Origin: Geminicoccaceae bacterium
Lineage (GTDB): Bacteria; Pseudomonadota; Alphaproteobacteria; Geminicoccales; Geminicoccaceae
Length of the DNA: 64,000 nt
Direction of reading: 5' to 3'
NCBI GenBank assembly: GCA_020638495.1
Contig: JACKIN010000006.1
Span: forward strand, 62,001-126,000
Below are positions 32,701-40,969 of this stretch, in pieces. The notes below the pieces were generated by a model. That model made no database searches. It saw nothing but the letters and a program-made list of their open reading frames with translations, and was not told the origin of the DNA. A program made the translations under genes and the position numbers. Numbering within the stretch: the stretch's first letter is position 1; every line of letters begins with the position of its first letter.

Positions 32701-33279
32701 GGCGCCGGCAACCTCCTGGGCGACGAGCAGTCCGGGCAGATCCGGGAGGTCGGCTTCGAGCTCTACAACCACATGCTGCAGGAGGCCGTGGCGGCCCTGC
32801 GCGCCACTGGCGATGCCGAGGCCACGACCGAGTGGACGCCGCACATCACCATCGACGCGGCGGCCCTGATGCCGGAGAGCTACATCGCCGATCTCGATCT
32901 GCGCCTCGCCATGTACCGGAGGCTGGCCAGCCTCGAGGAGCCCGAGGACATCGAGGGCTTCGCCGCCGAGCTCATCGACCGCTTCGGCTCCCTGCCGGCC
33001 GAGACCGAGCACCTGCTGCAGATCGTCGCCATCAAGCAGCTCTGCCGCAAGGCCAACGTGCAGAAGCTCGATGTCGGCCCCAAGGGCGTGGTCCTGGCCT
33101 TCCGCGAGAACCGCTTCGCCGAGCCGGAGCGGCTGATCCAGCACATCGCCGGCAGCAAGGGCCGGATGCGGGTGCGGCCCGATCACAAGCTGGTGGTCAT
33201 GCAGGACACGACGACTCCCGCCGACCGCCTCAAGGCGGCGAAGAAGGTGGTGGACGAGCTGGCGCGTCTGGCGGCGTAG
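29779..33279 (+). CDS. mfd: Transcription-repair coupling factor Mfd
   Basis: 1,166 residues from TTG 29779, the normal length. Mfd pushes stalled RNA polymerase off DNA damage and recruits UvrA. The N-terminal UvrB-like part has LTLPAWDCLPYDRVSPN; the polymerase-interacting part starts near VVHAEHGIGRFEGL; the RecG-like motor has Walker A GDVGFGKTE (about 650), VVDEEQHFGVSHKERLK (about 750), TATPIPRTLHMAL, and QLKGRVGRS. The C-terminal TRCF domain closes the protein. The TTG start is tied to the sdhE stop by a TTGA overlap. Confidence 0.95.
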   Translation: MTTATLLDPVDTAGAAGERILLGNALGGLEARFVAERLDSGATDTLLYVTRDAQRSTALAALVRFFAPGIEILTLPAWDCLPYDRVSPNATVVAERLATLHRLARERGRRKLLVLVSANALTQLLPPPDAVRASHLQLRASARVERDGLLAHLERNGYQRVGTVVDPGDYAVRGGLIDLFPTGAEQPVRLDFFGSTLESIRRFDPATQRTTDRLKTVELGPVSEVLLDDAAAARFRAGYLRQFGTVTEDPLLESVAAGRHFPGMEHWLPLFHEKLVTVFDYLDGGFEVAFDHLAEDAVAARQAAIGEHFEARTAPAAKSGAFGSIPYRALPPHMLYLDEESLRRRLAGRPAWLFSIFGPPPVPPSGVAGLRDLGGRPGRDFARERSDRAINLFDAIVAHLRELKAAGESPIITVHGVGAADRLQQVLVDHGLEPPLRIEALAELVPGATHLAVLPLETGVSAPGLCLLGEQDLLGERLTRRQARRAKAADKFIQDVGTLAENDLVVHAEHGIGRFEGLVTLEIGGAAHDCLKLLYAGGDKLFVPVENLDILTRYGNAEQEVQLDKLGGVGWQNRKARIKQRIKELADELIRIAAARALRKGEPLTLAPGLYEEFAARFPFDETEDQLRAIQTVLEDLASGQPMDRLLCGDVGFGKTEVALRAAFVAAMSGKQVAILAPTTLLARQHFKNFGERFKGLPLRVEQISRFVTARQANEVKKGLADGTVDIVIGTHALLAKSVSFRNLGLVVVDEEQHFGVSHKERLKQLRAEVHVLTMTATPIPRTLHMALGGMKDLSIIATPPVDRLAVRSFVMPVDPVVLREAILREYHRGGQVFYVCPRIKDQPKLKEELERLVPEVRVAIANGQLPAKDLEAVMSAFYDRQLDVLLATNIVESGLDIPTANTLIVHRADLFGLSQLYQLKGRVGRSKVRGYAYFTVPANKILQETAEKRLHVIQSLEGLGAGFQLASHDLDIRGAGNLLGDEQSGQIREVGFELYNHMLQEAVAALRATGDAEATTEWTPHITIDAAALMPESYIADLDLRLAMYRRLASLEEPEDIEGFAAELIDRFGSLPAETEHLLQIVAIKQLCRKANVQKLDVGPKGVVLAFRENRFAEPERLIQHIAGSKGRMRVRPDHKLVVMQDTTTPADRLKAAKKVVDELARLAA

Positions 33280-33306
33280 GTGTGAAGAAGGTTTTGACGC
33301 GTGACG

Positions 33307-33345
33307 TTGAACGCTTGGCATGCAACGCGTTACGTACTACGTGAC
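33307..33345 (+). promoter_or_regulatory. higBA promoter and palindromic operator
   Basis: GTTACGTACTACGTGAC (33329-33345) is a 17-base palindrome with 7 of 8 arm pairs matching around a central C, and it ends 3 bases before the higB ATG. TTGAAC (33307-33312) could be the -35 box, with TACGTA inside the palindrome as the -10. HigA-type antitoxins bind such palindromes to repress their own operon; binding here is inferred. Confidence 0.5.
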
Positions 33346-33348
33346 TGC

Positions 33349-33624
33349 ATGATCCGGAGCTTTGCGGACAAGCGGTCGGCGGCGGCGTTTCGAGGTGAGT
33401 TCGCTCCTGTCTGGCGTTCGATGTCGGCGGTTCTCGCCTGCAAGCTCGACATGCTGGATGCGGCAATGGAGCTGGACGATCTGCGCCAACCGCCGGGCAA
33501 TCGTCGGGAGAAGCTGAAAGGTGACCGTGACGGTCAGTGGTCGATCCGCGTCAACGGGCAATGGCGCATCTGCTTCGTCTGGAACGACGGGCCGGAGGCG
33601 GTCGAGGTCGTCGACTATCATTGA
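33349..33624 (+). CDS. higB: HigB-type toxin (RelE superfamily mRNA interferase)
   Basis: 91 residues from ATG 33349. The sequence has the family pattern closely: MIRSFADKRS at the start, LDDLRQPPGNRREKLKGDR, GQWSIRVNGQWRICFVW, and a C-terminal VEVVDYH. HigB toxins cut mRNA on the ribosome. The antitoxin gene follows after 9 bases, the toxin-first order typical of higBA. Confidence 0.92.
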   Translation: MIRSFADKRSAAAFRGEFAPVWRSMSAVLACKLDMLDAAMELDDLRQPPGNRREKLKGDRDGQWSIRVNGQWRICFVWNDGPEAVEVVDYH

Positions 33625-33633
33625 GGTGGACCA

Positions 33634-33930
33634 ATGAACCGTGTGCGGACCCATCCGGGTGAGGTCTTGCGTGAGGAATTTCTGGTGCCGCTCGGCCTGA
33701 GCGCCAACGCACTGGCCCTGGCGCTCAGGGTGCCGGCGACGCGGATCACGGCGATCATCCGCGAGCGCGAGCCGAGGTCCATAACGGCCGACACGGCCTT
33801 GCGCCTCGCCCGCTATTTCGGCACCACTCCCCAGTTCTGGCTGAACCTGCAGACAGCCCATGATCTCTCGCTGGTGCAGTGCGAGAAGGGCGAGGCGATC
33901 CAGCGTGATGTCCAGCCCCGCGCAGCCTGA
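33634..33930 (+). CDS. higA: HigA-type antitoxin
   Basis: 98 residues from ATG 33634. RTHPGEVLREEFLVPLGLSANALALAL begins the fold (residues 5-31), followed by the helix-turn-helix and the signature ITADTALRLARYFGTTPQFW with LNLQTAHDL. It should neutralise HigB and repress the operon through the palindrome ahead of higB. Confidence 0.92.
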   Translation: MNRVRTHPGEVLREEFLVPLGLSANALALALRVPATRITAIIREREPRSITADTALRLARYFGTTPQFWLNLQTAHDLSLVQCEKGEAIQRDVQPRAA

Positions 33931-33953
33931 GCGGCGCCGATCAGGGAGGCAAC

Positions 33954-34889
33954 TTGAACGTTCTCTACTACACCCATCCATCGGCACTTCGACACGATGC
34001 CGGCCCGGGCCATCCGGAGAACGCCGGGCGACTTCGGGCGATCGAGGCGCTGCTGGCGGCCGAGCGGCCGGCCTTCCTGGTGCGCCGCGAAGCGCCGCAG
34101 GCGACGCTGGCGCAGATCGAGCGGGCGCATCCGGCACCATACCCTGAGCGTATCCTCGCCGCCGAGCCGATGGATGGCTATGTGCGGCTCGATCCCGACA
34201 CGCTGATGTCCAGTGGCTCAGCCGAGGCGGCGCTGCGCGCCGCCGGGGCCGGCTGTGCTGCCGTCGACGCGGTGCTCGGGGTCGAGGCCAGGCGTGCCTT
34301 CATCGCCATGCGGCCGCCCGGCCATCACGCCGAGCCGCAGCAGGCCATGGGGTTCTGCCTTTTCGACACGGTGGCGGTGGCGGCGCTGCAGGCGCGGGCG
34401 GTTCACGGCATCGAGCGGATCGCCATCTACGACTTCGATGTGCATCACGGCAACGGCACCCAGGCGATCTTCTGGGACGATCCTCTGACCCTCTATCTTT
34501 CCACCCACCAGATGCCGCTCTATCCGGGCACCGGTGCCGCCGCCGAGCGGGGGAGCCACGACAATGTCGTCAACGTCCCCTGCGCCGCCGGCACCGGCTC
34601 GGCCCTGTGGCGGGAGAAGGTCGAGGGAACCATCCTGCAGCGCCTCGACGCGTTCCGGCCGGAGCTGCTGATGATCTCGGCGGGGTTCGACGCGCACGAG
34701 GCCGATCCTTTGGCGCAGATGCGGCTGACCGAGGCCGATTTCGCCTGGGTCACGGGAAAGCTCGTCGAGGTTGCCGAGCGCCACAGTCAGGGACGGATCG
34801 TCTCGGTGCTCGAGGGCGGCTACGACCCGGATGCGCTGGCGCGGAGCGTTCTGGCCCATCTCGAGGGGCTGGCCGGGACGACCGCCTAG
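33954..34889 (+). CDS. Histone deacetylase family amidohydrolase
   Basis: 311 residues from TTG 33954 with GGGAGG 5 bases upstream. Zinc-dependent deacetylase landmarks are all present: HPENAGRLRAIEALL, RPPGHHAEPQQAMGFCLFD with the catalytic His pair near residues 124-125, YDFDVHHGNGTQ with two zinc ligands, and SAGFDAHEADPLAQ with the third. Bacterial members act on acetylpolyamines or other acetamides. The substrate is unknown. Confidence 0.88.
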   Translation: MNVLYYTHPSALRHDAGPGHPENAGRLRAIEALLAAERPAFLVRREAPQATLAQIERAHPAPYPERILAAEPMDGYVRLDPDTLMSSGSAEAALRAAGAGCAAVDAVLGVEARRAFIAMRPPGHHAEPQQAMGFCLFDTVAVAALQARAVHGIERIAIYDFDVHHGNGTQAIFWDDPLTLYLSTHQMPLYPGTGAAAERGSHDNVVNVPCAAGTGSALWREKVEGTILQRLDAFRPELLMISAGFDAHEADPLAQMRLTEADFAWVTGKLVEVAERHSQGRIVSVLEGGYDPDALARSVLAHLEGLAGTTA

Positions 34890-34969
34890 GACGTGGCATT
34901 TCCGCCGGGCGCCGTTTGCAAGCCCGGCCGTGGTCGCTAAGACAGGCATCGGTGAGCATTGGGTTGAGC

Positions 34970-35242
34970 ATGGCGAAACAGGAACCGCAGGAAGCGACCG
35001 CGGCGGCCGAGCCGGCGATCGGGTCGATGAGCTTCGAGGTGGCGCTGGCCGAGCTCGAGGCGATCGTGCAGCGGCTGGAGCGCGGCCAGCTCGATCTCGA
35101 AGCCTCGATCGCGGCCTACGAGCGAGGCACAGCGCTCCGCCAGCATTGCGCCACGAAGCTGCGCGAGGCGCAGCTTCGGGTCGAGAAGATCACCTTCGAC
35201 CGCAATGGCAAGGTCGGCCTCGAGGCCCAGGACGATACATGA
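34970..35242 (+). CDS. xseB: Exodeoxyribonuclease VII small subunit
   Basis: 90 residues from ATG 34970; a GTG at 34952 is possible. MSFEVALAELEAIVQRLERG and LDLEASIAAYERGTALRQHC (each given once as the family blocks) define XseB, which binds several copies per XseA. The partner xseA is not in the window. It is the first gene of the xseB-ispA-dxs run, the usual order in proteobacteria. Confidence 0.92.
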   Translation: MAKQEPQEATAAAEPAIGSMSFEVALAELEAIVQRLERGQLDLEASIAAYERGTALRQHCATKLREAQLRVEKITFDRNGKVGLEAQDDT

Positions 35243-35258
35243 GCCGGAAGCCCTGCTG

Positions 35259-36152
35259 ATGGACGGGCCGGCGGTGGAGCGGGCGCTGCGGGACCATGCG
35301 GCGGCGGTCGAAACCTGGCTCGACGAGGCGCTGCCGCGGCCGGAGGGTGCCACAGCGGCGCTCGTCCGGGCGATGCGTTACGCGGCGCTCGGTGGCGGCA
35401 AGCGGCTGCGGGCCTTCCTGGTCAAGGCGACGGGCGATCTCTTTGAAGTGCCCGCCGAGCAGAGCCTCGCCGTTGGTGGCGCCATCGAGCTCCTGCACGC
35501 CTATTCCCTGGTCCACGACGATTTGCCGGCGATGGATGACGCGGCCATGCGGCGCGGACGGCCGAGCTGCCACAAGGCTTTCGACGAGGCGACGGCGATT
35601 CTCGCCGGCGACGCCTTGCAGGCCCTGGCGTTCGAGCTGCTCGCCCGGGGCGTGACCGGCATCGACGATGCGACCTCGCGCGCCCTCGTCCTCGGCCTCT
35701 CGCGGGCTGGCGGCCCGGCCGGGATGTGCGGCGGCCAGATGATCGACCTCGAAGCCGAAAGGCTGGCCCTCGATCTCACCGGCATCCGCGAGCTCCAGGC
35801 CTTGAAGACCGGGGCGTTGATCCGTTTCTCCTGCGAGGCCGGCTGCCTGCTCGGCCGGGCCGGCGACGTCGACCGGCAGGCTCTGCTCGCCTATGGCGGA
35901 CGGCTCGGTCTCGCCTTCCAGATCAGCGACGACCTGCTCGACCTGCGTGGTGATGCGGCACTGGTCGGCAAGGATGTCGGCCACGATGCCGGCCAGGGCA
36001 AGGCCACCTTCATCACCGCCCTCGGGCCCGCCGGCGCCGAGGCGGAGCTGCGGCGCCTCGAGGCGGAGGCGGCGGGCCTGCTCGCCGGTTTTGCCGGACG
36101 CGCAAACGTCCTCGAAGCACTCTTCGGCTTCGTGATCCACCGTACCCACTGA
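35259..36152 (+). CDS. ispA: Geranyl/farnesyl diphosphate synthase
   Basis: 297 residues from ATG 35259. It condenses IPP with DMAPP and GPP to make FPP. The first aspartate motif is D87DLPAMDD94, followed by RRGRPSCHK; the second is QISDDLLDLRGD. GGGKRLR is the IPP-binding basic site. The gene begins 16 bases after xseB and 26 bases before dxs, so isoprenoid precursor supply and chain elongation are co-transcribed. Confidence 0.93.
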   Translation: MDGPAVERALRDHAAAVETWLDEALPRPEGATAALVRAMRYAALGGGKRLRAFLVKATGDLFEVPAEQSLAVGGAIELLHAYSLVHDDLPAMDDAAMRRGRPSCHKAFDEATAILAGDALQALAFELLARGVTGIDDATSRALVLGLSRAGGPAGMCGGQMIDLEAERLALDLTGIRELQALKTGALIRFSCEAGCLLGRAGDVDRQALLAYGGRLGLAFQISDDLLDLRGDAALVGKDVGHDAGQGKATFITALGPAGAEAELRRLEAEAAGLLAGFAGRANVLEALFGFVIHRTH

Positions 36153-36178
36153 ACGCTGCCGGGACTCGAACGCGCACC

Positions 36179-38119
36179 ATGACCCAGACCCCGCTTCTCG
36201 ACCAGATCAACGAGCCCCGCGATCTCCGCCGGCTGCAGCGATCGTCGCTCGGCCAGCTCGCCAGCGAGCTGCGCCAGGAGACCATCGACGCGGTCTCGGT
36301 GACCGGCGGCCATCTCGGCGCCGGGCTCGGCGTGGTCGAGCTGACAGTGGCGCTGCACTACGTCTTCGACACGCCCTATGACCGCCTCATCTGGGATGTC
36401 GGTCATCAATGCTACCCGCACAAGATCCTGACCGGGCGCCGGGATCGCATCCGCACGTTGCGCCAGCCGGGGGGCATCTCGGGCTTCACGCGACGCAGCG
36501 AGAGCGTCTACGACCCGTTCGGGGCGGCGCACAGCTCGACCTCCATCTCGGCCGGGCTCGGCATGGCGGTTGCCGACCAGCTCGAGGGCAGGGACCGCAA
36601 TGTCGTGGCGGTCATCGGCGACGGGGCGATGAGCGCCGGCATGGCCTACGAGGCGATGAACAATACCGGGGCGCTCCGCCAGCGGCTGATTATCATCCTC
36701 AACGACAACGACATGTCGATCGCCCCGCCGGTAGGGGCGATGAGCGCCTATCTGAGCCGGATGGTCTCGAGCCACACCTATCGCAGCTTCCGCCATGTGG
36801 CGAAGCAGCTCGCGAGCCATTTCCCGCGGCCCCTGCAGCGCGCCGCCCAGCGTGCCGAGGAATACGCCCGCGGCATGGCGACCGGCGGCACGCTCTTCGA
36901 GGAGCTCGGCTTTTTCTATATCGGTCCCCTCGACGGTCACAATCTCGACCACCTCCTGCCGGTGCTCGAGAACGCCCGCGACGATCCCGATCGCGGGCCG
37001 GTCCTGATCCACGTGGTGACCCAGAAGGGCAAGGGCTATCCGCCGGCCGAAGCCGCCGCCGACAAGTATCACGGTGTCGCTCGCTTCGACGTCGCCACCG
37101 GCGCCCAGGTCAAGAGCAGGTCGAATGCGCCCTCCTACACCGGTGTCTTCGCGCAGGCGCTGACCCGCGAGGCCGAGGCCGATCCCAGGATCGTGGCGGT
37201 CACCGCGGCGATGCCCTCGGGCACCGGACTCGACCGGCTCAGGCAGCGCTTTCCCGGCCGGGTCTACGATGTCGGGATTGCCGAGCAGCACGCGGTGACC
37301 TTTGCGGCGGGCCTTGCCTGCGAGGGCCTGAAGCCCTTCTGCGCCATCTATTCGACCTTCCTGCAGCGCGCCTATGACCAGGTCGTGCACGACGTGGCGA
37401 TCCAGAACCTGCCGGTGCGCTTTGCCATCGATCGGGCCGGTCTGGTGGGGGCGGACGGCTCGACCCATGCGGGTGCGTTCGACATCACCTATCTGGCGAC
37501 GCTGCCCAACATGGTGGTGATGGCGGCGGCGGACGAGGTGGAGCTCTGCCACATGGTGGCGACCGCGGCGGCTCACGACTCGGGCCCGATCGCGTTTCGC
37601 TACCCGCGTGGCGAGGGGGTCGGCCTGGAGCTGCCGGAGCGTGGCAGCGTGCTCGAGATCGGCAAGGGCCGGGTGGTCCGTCGCGGCAACCGGGTAGCGC
37701 TCCTCTCGCTCGGCACAAGGCTGCAGGACTGCCTGAAGGCGGCGGACGAGCTGCTCGCGATGGGCATCTCGACAACGGTTGCCGACGCACGCTTCGCCAA
37801 GCCGCTCGATGCGGCGCTGCTGGTTGAGCTGGCCCGTGGCCATGCGCTGCTGATCACCGTCGAGGAAGGCTCGATCGGCGGATTCGCGGCACACGTCCAG
37901 CATTTCCTCCTGGAGCATGGGCTCCTGGATGGTGCCCATGCGCGGTTGCGCACGATGATGTTGCCCGACCGTTTCCTCGAGCAGGGCAGCCCGACCGGCC
38001 AGCTCGCCGAGGCGGGGCTCGACGCGCCGGCGATCGTGGCCAAGGTCAGGGAGACGCTCGAGGCGTTCGAAACCGCCACCTCGACGAACCGGGCCCCAGC
38101 GGTGCCGGATCGGGCCTGA
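36179..38119 (+). CDS. dxs: 1-deoxy-D-xylulose-5-phosphate synthase
   Basis: 646 residues from ATG 36179. It makes DXP from pyruvate and glyceraldehyde 3-phosphate, the first step of the MEP pathway, using thiamine diphosphate. Motifs include VGHQCYPHKILTGRRD, HSSTSISAGLGMA, the ThDP site GDGAMSAGMAYEAMNN, DVGIAEQHAVTFAAG, and DRAGLVGADGSTHAGAFD. It is followed by a long inverted repeat at 38139-38202. Confidence 0.96.
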   Translation: MTQTPLLDQINEPRDLRRLQRSSLGQLASELRQETIDAVSVTGGHLGAGLGVVELTVALHYVFDTPYDRLIWDVGHQCYPHKILTGRRDRIRTLRQPGGISGFTRRSESVYDPFGAAHSSTSISAGLGMAVADQLEGRDRNVVAVIGDGAMSAGMAYEAMNNTGALRQRLIIILNDNDMSIAPPVGAMSAYLSRMVSSHTYRSFRHVAKQLASHFPRPLQRAAQRAEEYARGMATGGTLFEELGFFYIGPLDGHNLDHLLPVLENARDDPDRGPVLIHVVTQKGKGYPPAEAAADKYHGVARFDVATGAQVKSRSNAPSYTGVFAQALTREAEADPRIVAVTAAMPSGTGLDRLRQRFPGRVYDVGIAEQHAVTFAAGLACEGLKPFCAIYSTFLQRAYDQVVHDVAIQNLPVRFAIDRAGLVGADGSTHAGAFDITYLATLPNMVVMAAADEVELCHMVATAAAHDSGPIAFRYPRGEGVGLELPERGSVLEIGKGRVVRRGNRVALLSLGTRLQDCLKAADELLAMGISTTVADARFAKPLDAALLVELARGHALLITVEEGSIGGFAAHVQHFLLEHGLLDGAHARLRTMMLPDRFLEQGSPTGQLAEAGLDAPAIVAKVRETLEAFETATSTNRAPAVPDRA

Positions 38120-38412
38120 GTCGGACCCGGCTTTCCGCCGGTTCACCCGATCGGCCGCGACGGCCTGCGGCGCAAAGGCGCTCTGCCCGGTCGGGTGAAC
38201 CGCAAGGGTGGGTGGCCAAATCGGCTCGCATGAATTAACACGCGACCACATTCCGGGGTGCAGGCACCCATTCGACTTTCACATTGGCTGCGATCATCGA
38301 AGGCGTGCGGTCGGAAGCCGCGGCTCGTTGCCGCCGACGAAGCGTGCCGTCGAAACGTCGAATTCGGACCCTGCCCCGGGGCCTCGGCATGAAACCTGGG
38401 AAGGAACCGCAT
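38120..38412. other. Intergenic stretch between dxs and the MscS gene
   Basis: 293 bases. It holds the inverted repeat at 38139-38202 and, further on, a moderately AT-rich patch (CATGAATTAACACG, about 38229-38242) that may contain the promoter for the channel gene. No convincing ORF. Confidence 0.4.
38139..38202 (+). repeat. Long inverted repeat after dxs
   Basis: CGGTTCACCCGATCGG (38139-38154) pairs with CCGGTCGGGTGAACCG (38187-38202) over 16 positions with one G-T wobble. A smaller GCCGC...GCGGC hairpin lies inside the 32-base loop. It begins 20 bases after the dxs stop and could end the xseB-ispA-dxs transcript, but no T tract follows. Confidence 0.55.
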
Positions 38413-39834
38413 ATGACATTGGCCTGGACCACGCGTGGATCGGGCGCTGCCTTGTGCCTGGCAATCCTGATCCTGCTCGCGCTGCACGCCTTCGTCCCGC
38501 CGCCGCCCGCTCTTGCGCAAACGGACGAGGCCGCTGCCGAAGCGGCGCCAGCCGAAGCGGTGGCGGAAGACGAGGGGCCGGAGCTGCCGGAAGAGCTGCT
38601 CGACCCGGCCGTCGACCCCCAGGTGCTCGAATACCGCCTCGTGCCGCTGACCAAAGGCGAGCTCGCGGCGCTGGCCGGGGAATGGCTGCAGATCGTCAAG
38701 GCCAAGACGGAAGAGGTCGCCCGCCTTCAGGTCGAGATCTCGCAGAGCGAGGGCAATGTCGCCGAGGCGAAGCGCGATGAGCTGACCGAGCTCGTGGCCG
38801 AGCGCAAGAAGCTCTTCAACAATTACGACAAGGTCGTGGCCGCCTGGGAAAAGAAGGGCGGCGACGAGGCGGCCGTCGCCGACTATCGCGCCTACAAGAG
38901 CTCGATCATCATCGAGGAGACCCGGACCGCCGACTTCCGGACCCTGATGAACCAGGCGCTCGCCTGGCTGGTCGCCAGGGACGGCGGCATCGAGCTCGGC
39001 CTCGACATCGCCATCGTCGTCGGCGCGTTCCTGGTCCTGCTGATCGTGGCGCGGATCGTGCGCCGGGTCGTGGGGCGCTATATCGGACGCATTCCGAACC
39101 TGTCGAAGCTGCTTCAGGCCTTCCTGATCGCCGTGATCTACTGGCTGGTTCTGGCGATCGGCATCATGGTGGTGCTGTCGGCGCTCGGCGTCGACGTCTC
39201 GCCCGTCTTCGCGCTCATTGGCGGTGCCTCCTTCATCATGGCGTTCGCGTTCCAGGACACGCTGGGCAATCTCGCGAGCGGCCTGATGATCATGATCAAC
39301 AAGCCCTTCGATCAGGGCGATTATGTCGACGTCGGCGGCGTCGCCGGCACGGTGAAGTCCGTGAGCATCGTGGCGACGACCGTCACCACGCCCGACAACC
39401 AGTTGATCGTCATTCCGAACAAGAACGTCTGGGGCAACGTGATCACCAACGTCACCGCCAGCGCCACGCGCCGCGTCGACCTGGTGTTCGGCATATCGTA
39501 CGACGACTCCATCCCGGACGCGATCCGCGTCATGCACGAGGCGGTCAGGCAGCATCCCCTGGTGCTCGCCGAGCCGGCGCCGGTCATCCGGGTGAACGAG
39601 CTGGCGGACAGCTCCGTCAACTTCATCTGCCGTCCCTGGACGAAGACAGGCGACTATTGGACCGTCTATTGGGACCTGACGCAGCGGATCAAGGAGAGCT
39701 TCGACGCGGCCGGGATCTCGATCCCCTATCCGCAGCAGGACGTGCACGTGAAGGCGTCGGCCGCACCCGGCTATCCGCAGCTCTTGCCCGAGCCATCCGC
39801 CACGCAGCCGTCCGAAGGGCGATCGTTGCCGTGA
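38413..39834 (+). CDS. Mechanosensitive ion channel (MscS family) with signal peptide
   Basis: 473 residues from ATG 38413 (AAGGA about 8 bases upstream). A signal peptide (LAILILLALHAFVPPPPALAQ) precedes an acidic, Ala/Glu-rich periplasmic region and a coiled-coil-like stretch (about 95-165). Membrane helices follow at about 195-220, 235-260 and the TM3 pore helix FALIGGASFIMAFAFQDTLGN. MIMINKPFDQGDYVDVGGVAGTV begins the cytoplasmic MscS beta domain. It should act as an osmotic safety valve in the inner membrane. The large N-terminal periplasmic part sets it apart from minimal MscS. Confidence 0.88.
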   Translation: MTLAWTTRGSGAALCLAILILLALHAFVPPPPALAQTDEAAAEAAPAEAVAEDEGPELPEELLDPAVDPQVLEYRLVPLTKGELAALAGEWLQIVKAKTEEVARLQVEISQSEGNVAEAKRDELTELVAERKKLFNNYDKVVAAWEKKGGDEAAVADYRAYKSSIIIEETRTADFRTLMNQALAWLVARDGGIELGLDIAIVVGAFLVLLIVARIVRRVVGRYIGRIPNLSKLLQAFLIAVIYWLVLAIGIMVVLSALGVDVSPVFALIGGASFIMAFAFQDTLGNLASGLMIMINKPFDQGDYVDVGGVAGTVKSVSIVATTVTTPDNQLIVIPNKNVWGNVITNVTASATRRVDLVFGISYDDSIPDAIRVMHEAVRQHPLVLAEPAPVIRVNELADSSVNFICRPWTKTGDYWTVYWDLTQRIKESFDAAGISIPYPQQDVHVKASAAPGYPQLLPEPSATQPSEGRSLP

Positions 39835-39919
39835 CCGGTCCCTACGCCCGTGACAGCCGTACGACTTTCTGCGATCAGAGAGATCTGACCAACGAGAGAA
39901 CGCACAAGGGAGTGCAGTC

Positions 39920-40906
39920 ATGAACCGGATCACACGGATGCTCGCCGGTGGCGTCGCCCTGCTGGCGCTGGCCGGCACGGCTTCGGCGCAGGGCGTGACC
40001 CTGGTCGGCGCCAGCCAGTTCGACGAGAACCATGCCTTCACCAAGACCATGCGCGAGTTCGAGCGGCTGGTCGGCGAATGCTATTCCGGTGACGTCACCT
40101 TCGACCTGCACCTGAATTCCGAGCTCGGTCTGGAGAAGGATTATTTCGAGAACATGAGCCAGGGCATCGCCGTTGATTACGCGGTGTTCTCGCCGGCGCA
40201 CGCCTCGACCTTCTCGCAGATGGCGCCTTTGATGGACATGCCGTTCCTGTTCCGTGATCTCGATCACTGGAACAAGGTGATGGACGCGGGCGCGCTCGAC
40301 CCGATCGCGGACGACATCCTGGAGAAGGCCAATGTGCTGATCATCGGCTATGCCGGTGGTGGCACGCGCAACGTCTTCGCCAACAGGCCGGTGCGCAATA
40401 TGGAGGAGCTCAAGGACCTGCCGATCCGCATGCAGGGGGCTCCCATCTGGACACGGGTCTTCGATGCGCTGGGTGCGGCCCCGACGGTGATCGCCTACAA
40501 CGAGGTCTACAACGCTATCCAGACCGGCGTGATCGCCGCGGCCGAGAACGAGGCAGCGGGCATCGAGCAGATGAAGTTCTACGAGGTCGGCCCCGATCTC
40601 GCCTTGACCCAGCACGCGATCACCGTGCGGCCCTTGGGCTTCTCGAACGCGACGTTCGAGCGGCTCGACCCCGAGCTGCAGGCCTGCATCGTCGAGTCCG
40701 GCAAGGCGGCCGGCAAGCTCGGTCGCGAGATCGAGAGCGGCCAGGATGCCGAGAAGCTGAAGGCGATGGAGGAGAAGGGCTGGCTGACGCCCTACGAGTT
40801 CACCGATCGGGCGAAGCTGCTCGAGCTCGCGGCCCCGGTGATGCAGGCCTATGCCGAGGAGCTCGGGGCGAGCGACGTCTACGCCAATATCGTCTCCGTC
40901 CAGTAG
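39920..40906 (+). CDS. dctP: TRAP transporter periplasmic solute-binding protein (DctP family)
   Basis: 328 residues from ATG 39920. Signal peptide through ALAGTASAQ. DctP motifs include a conserved arginine region in LPIRMQGAPIWTRVFDALGA that should clasp the carboxylate of the ligand, and YNEVYNAIQTGVIAAAENE. The ligand is probably an organic acid. First gene of a complete TRAP operon; a strong hairpin (40915-40945) separates it from the permease genes, a layout that often lets the binding protein be made in excess. Confidence 0.88.
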   Translation: MNRITRMLAGGVALLALAGTASAQGVTLVGASQFDENHAFTKTMREFERLVGECYSGDVTFDLHLNSELGLEKDYFENMSQGIAVDYAVFSPAHASTFSQMAPLMDMPFLFRDLDHWNKVMDAGALDPIADDILEKANVLIIGYAGGGTRNVFANRPVRNMEELKDLPIRMQGAPIWTRVFDALGAAPTVIAYNEVYNAIQTGVIAAAENEAAGIEQMKFYEVGPDLALTQHAITVRPLGFSNATFERLDPELQACIVESGKAAGKLGREIESGQDAEKLKAMEEKGWLTPYEFTDRAKLLELAAPVMQAYAEELGASDVYANIVSVQ

Positions 40907-40914
40907 GGTCGACG

Positions 40915-40945
40915 GGCGGGCGGCGACCAGCGCCGCCTGCCCGCC
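40915..40945 (+). promoter_or_regulatory. Intercistronic hairpin between dctP and dctQ
   Basis: GGCGGGCGGCG (40915-40925) pairs with CGCC-T-GCCCGCC (40934-40945) as 11 base pairs with one bulged T around an 8-base loop. There is no T tract. It probably stabilises the dctP mRNA 3' end or reduces read-through into dctQM. Confidence 0.45.
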
Positions 40946-40969
40946 GCCACGCATGTTCCGCACCTTTTG

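Noticed and set aside
29569..33321. 1,250-codon minus-strand ORF opposite mfd
   Set aside because: It is the antisense shadow of a clearly conserved gene; GC-rich codon use keeps stop codons out of other frames. Its sequence is low-complexity and Arg/Gln/His-rich.
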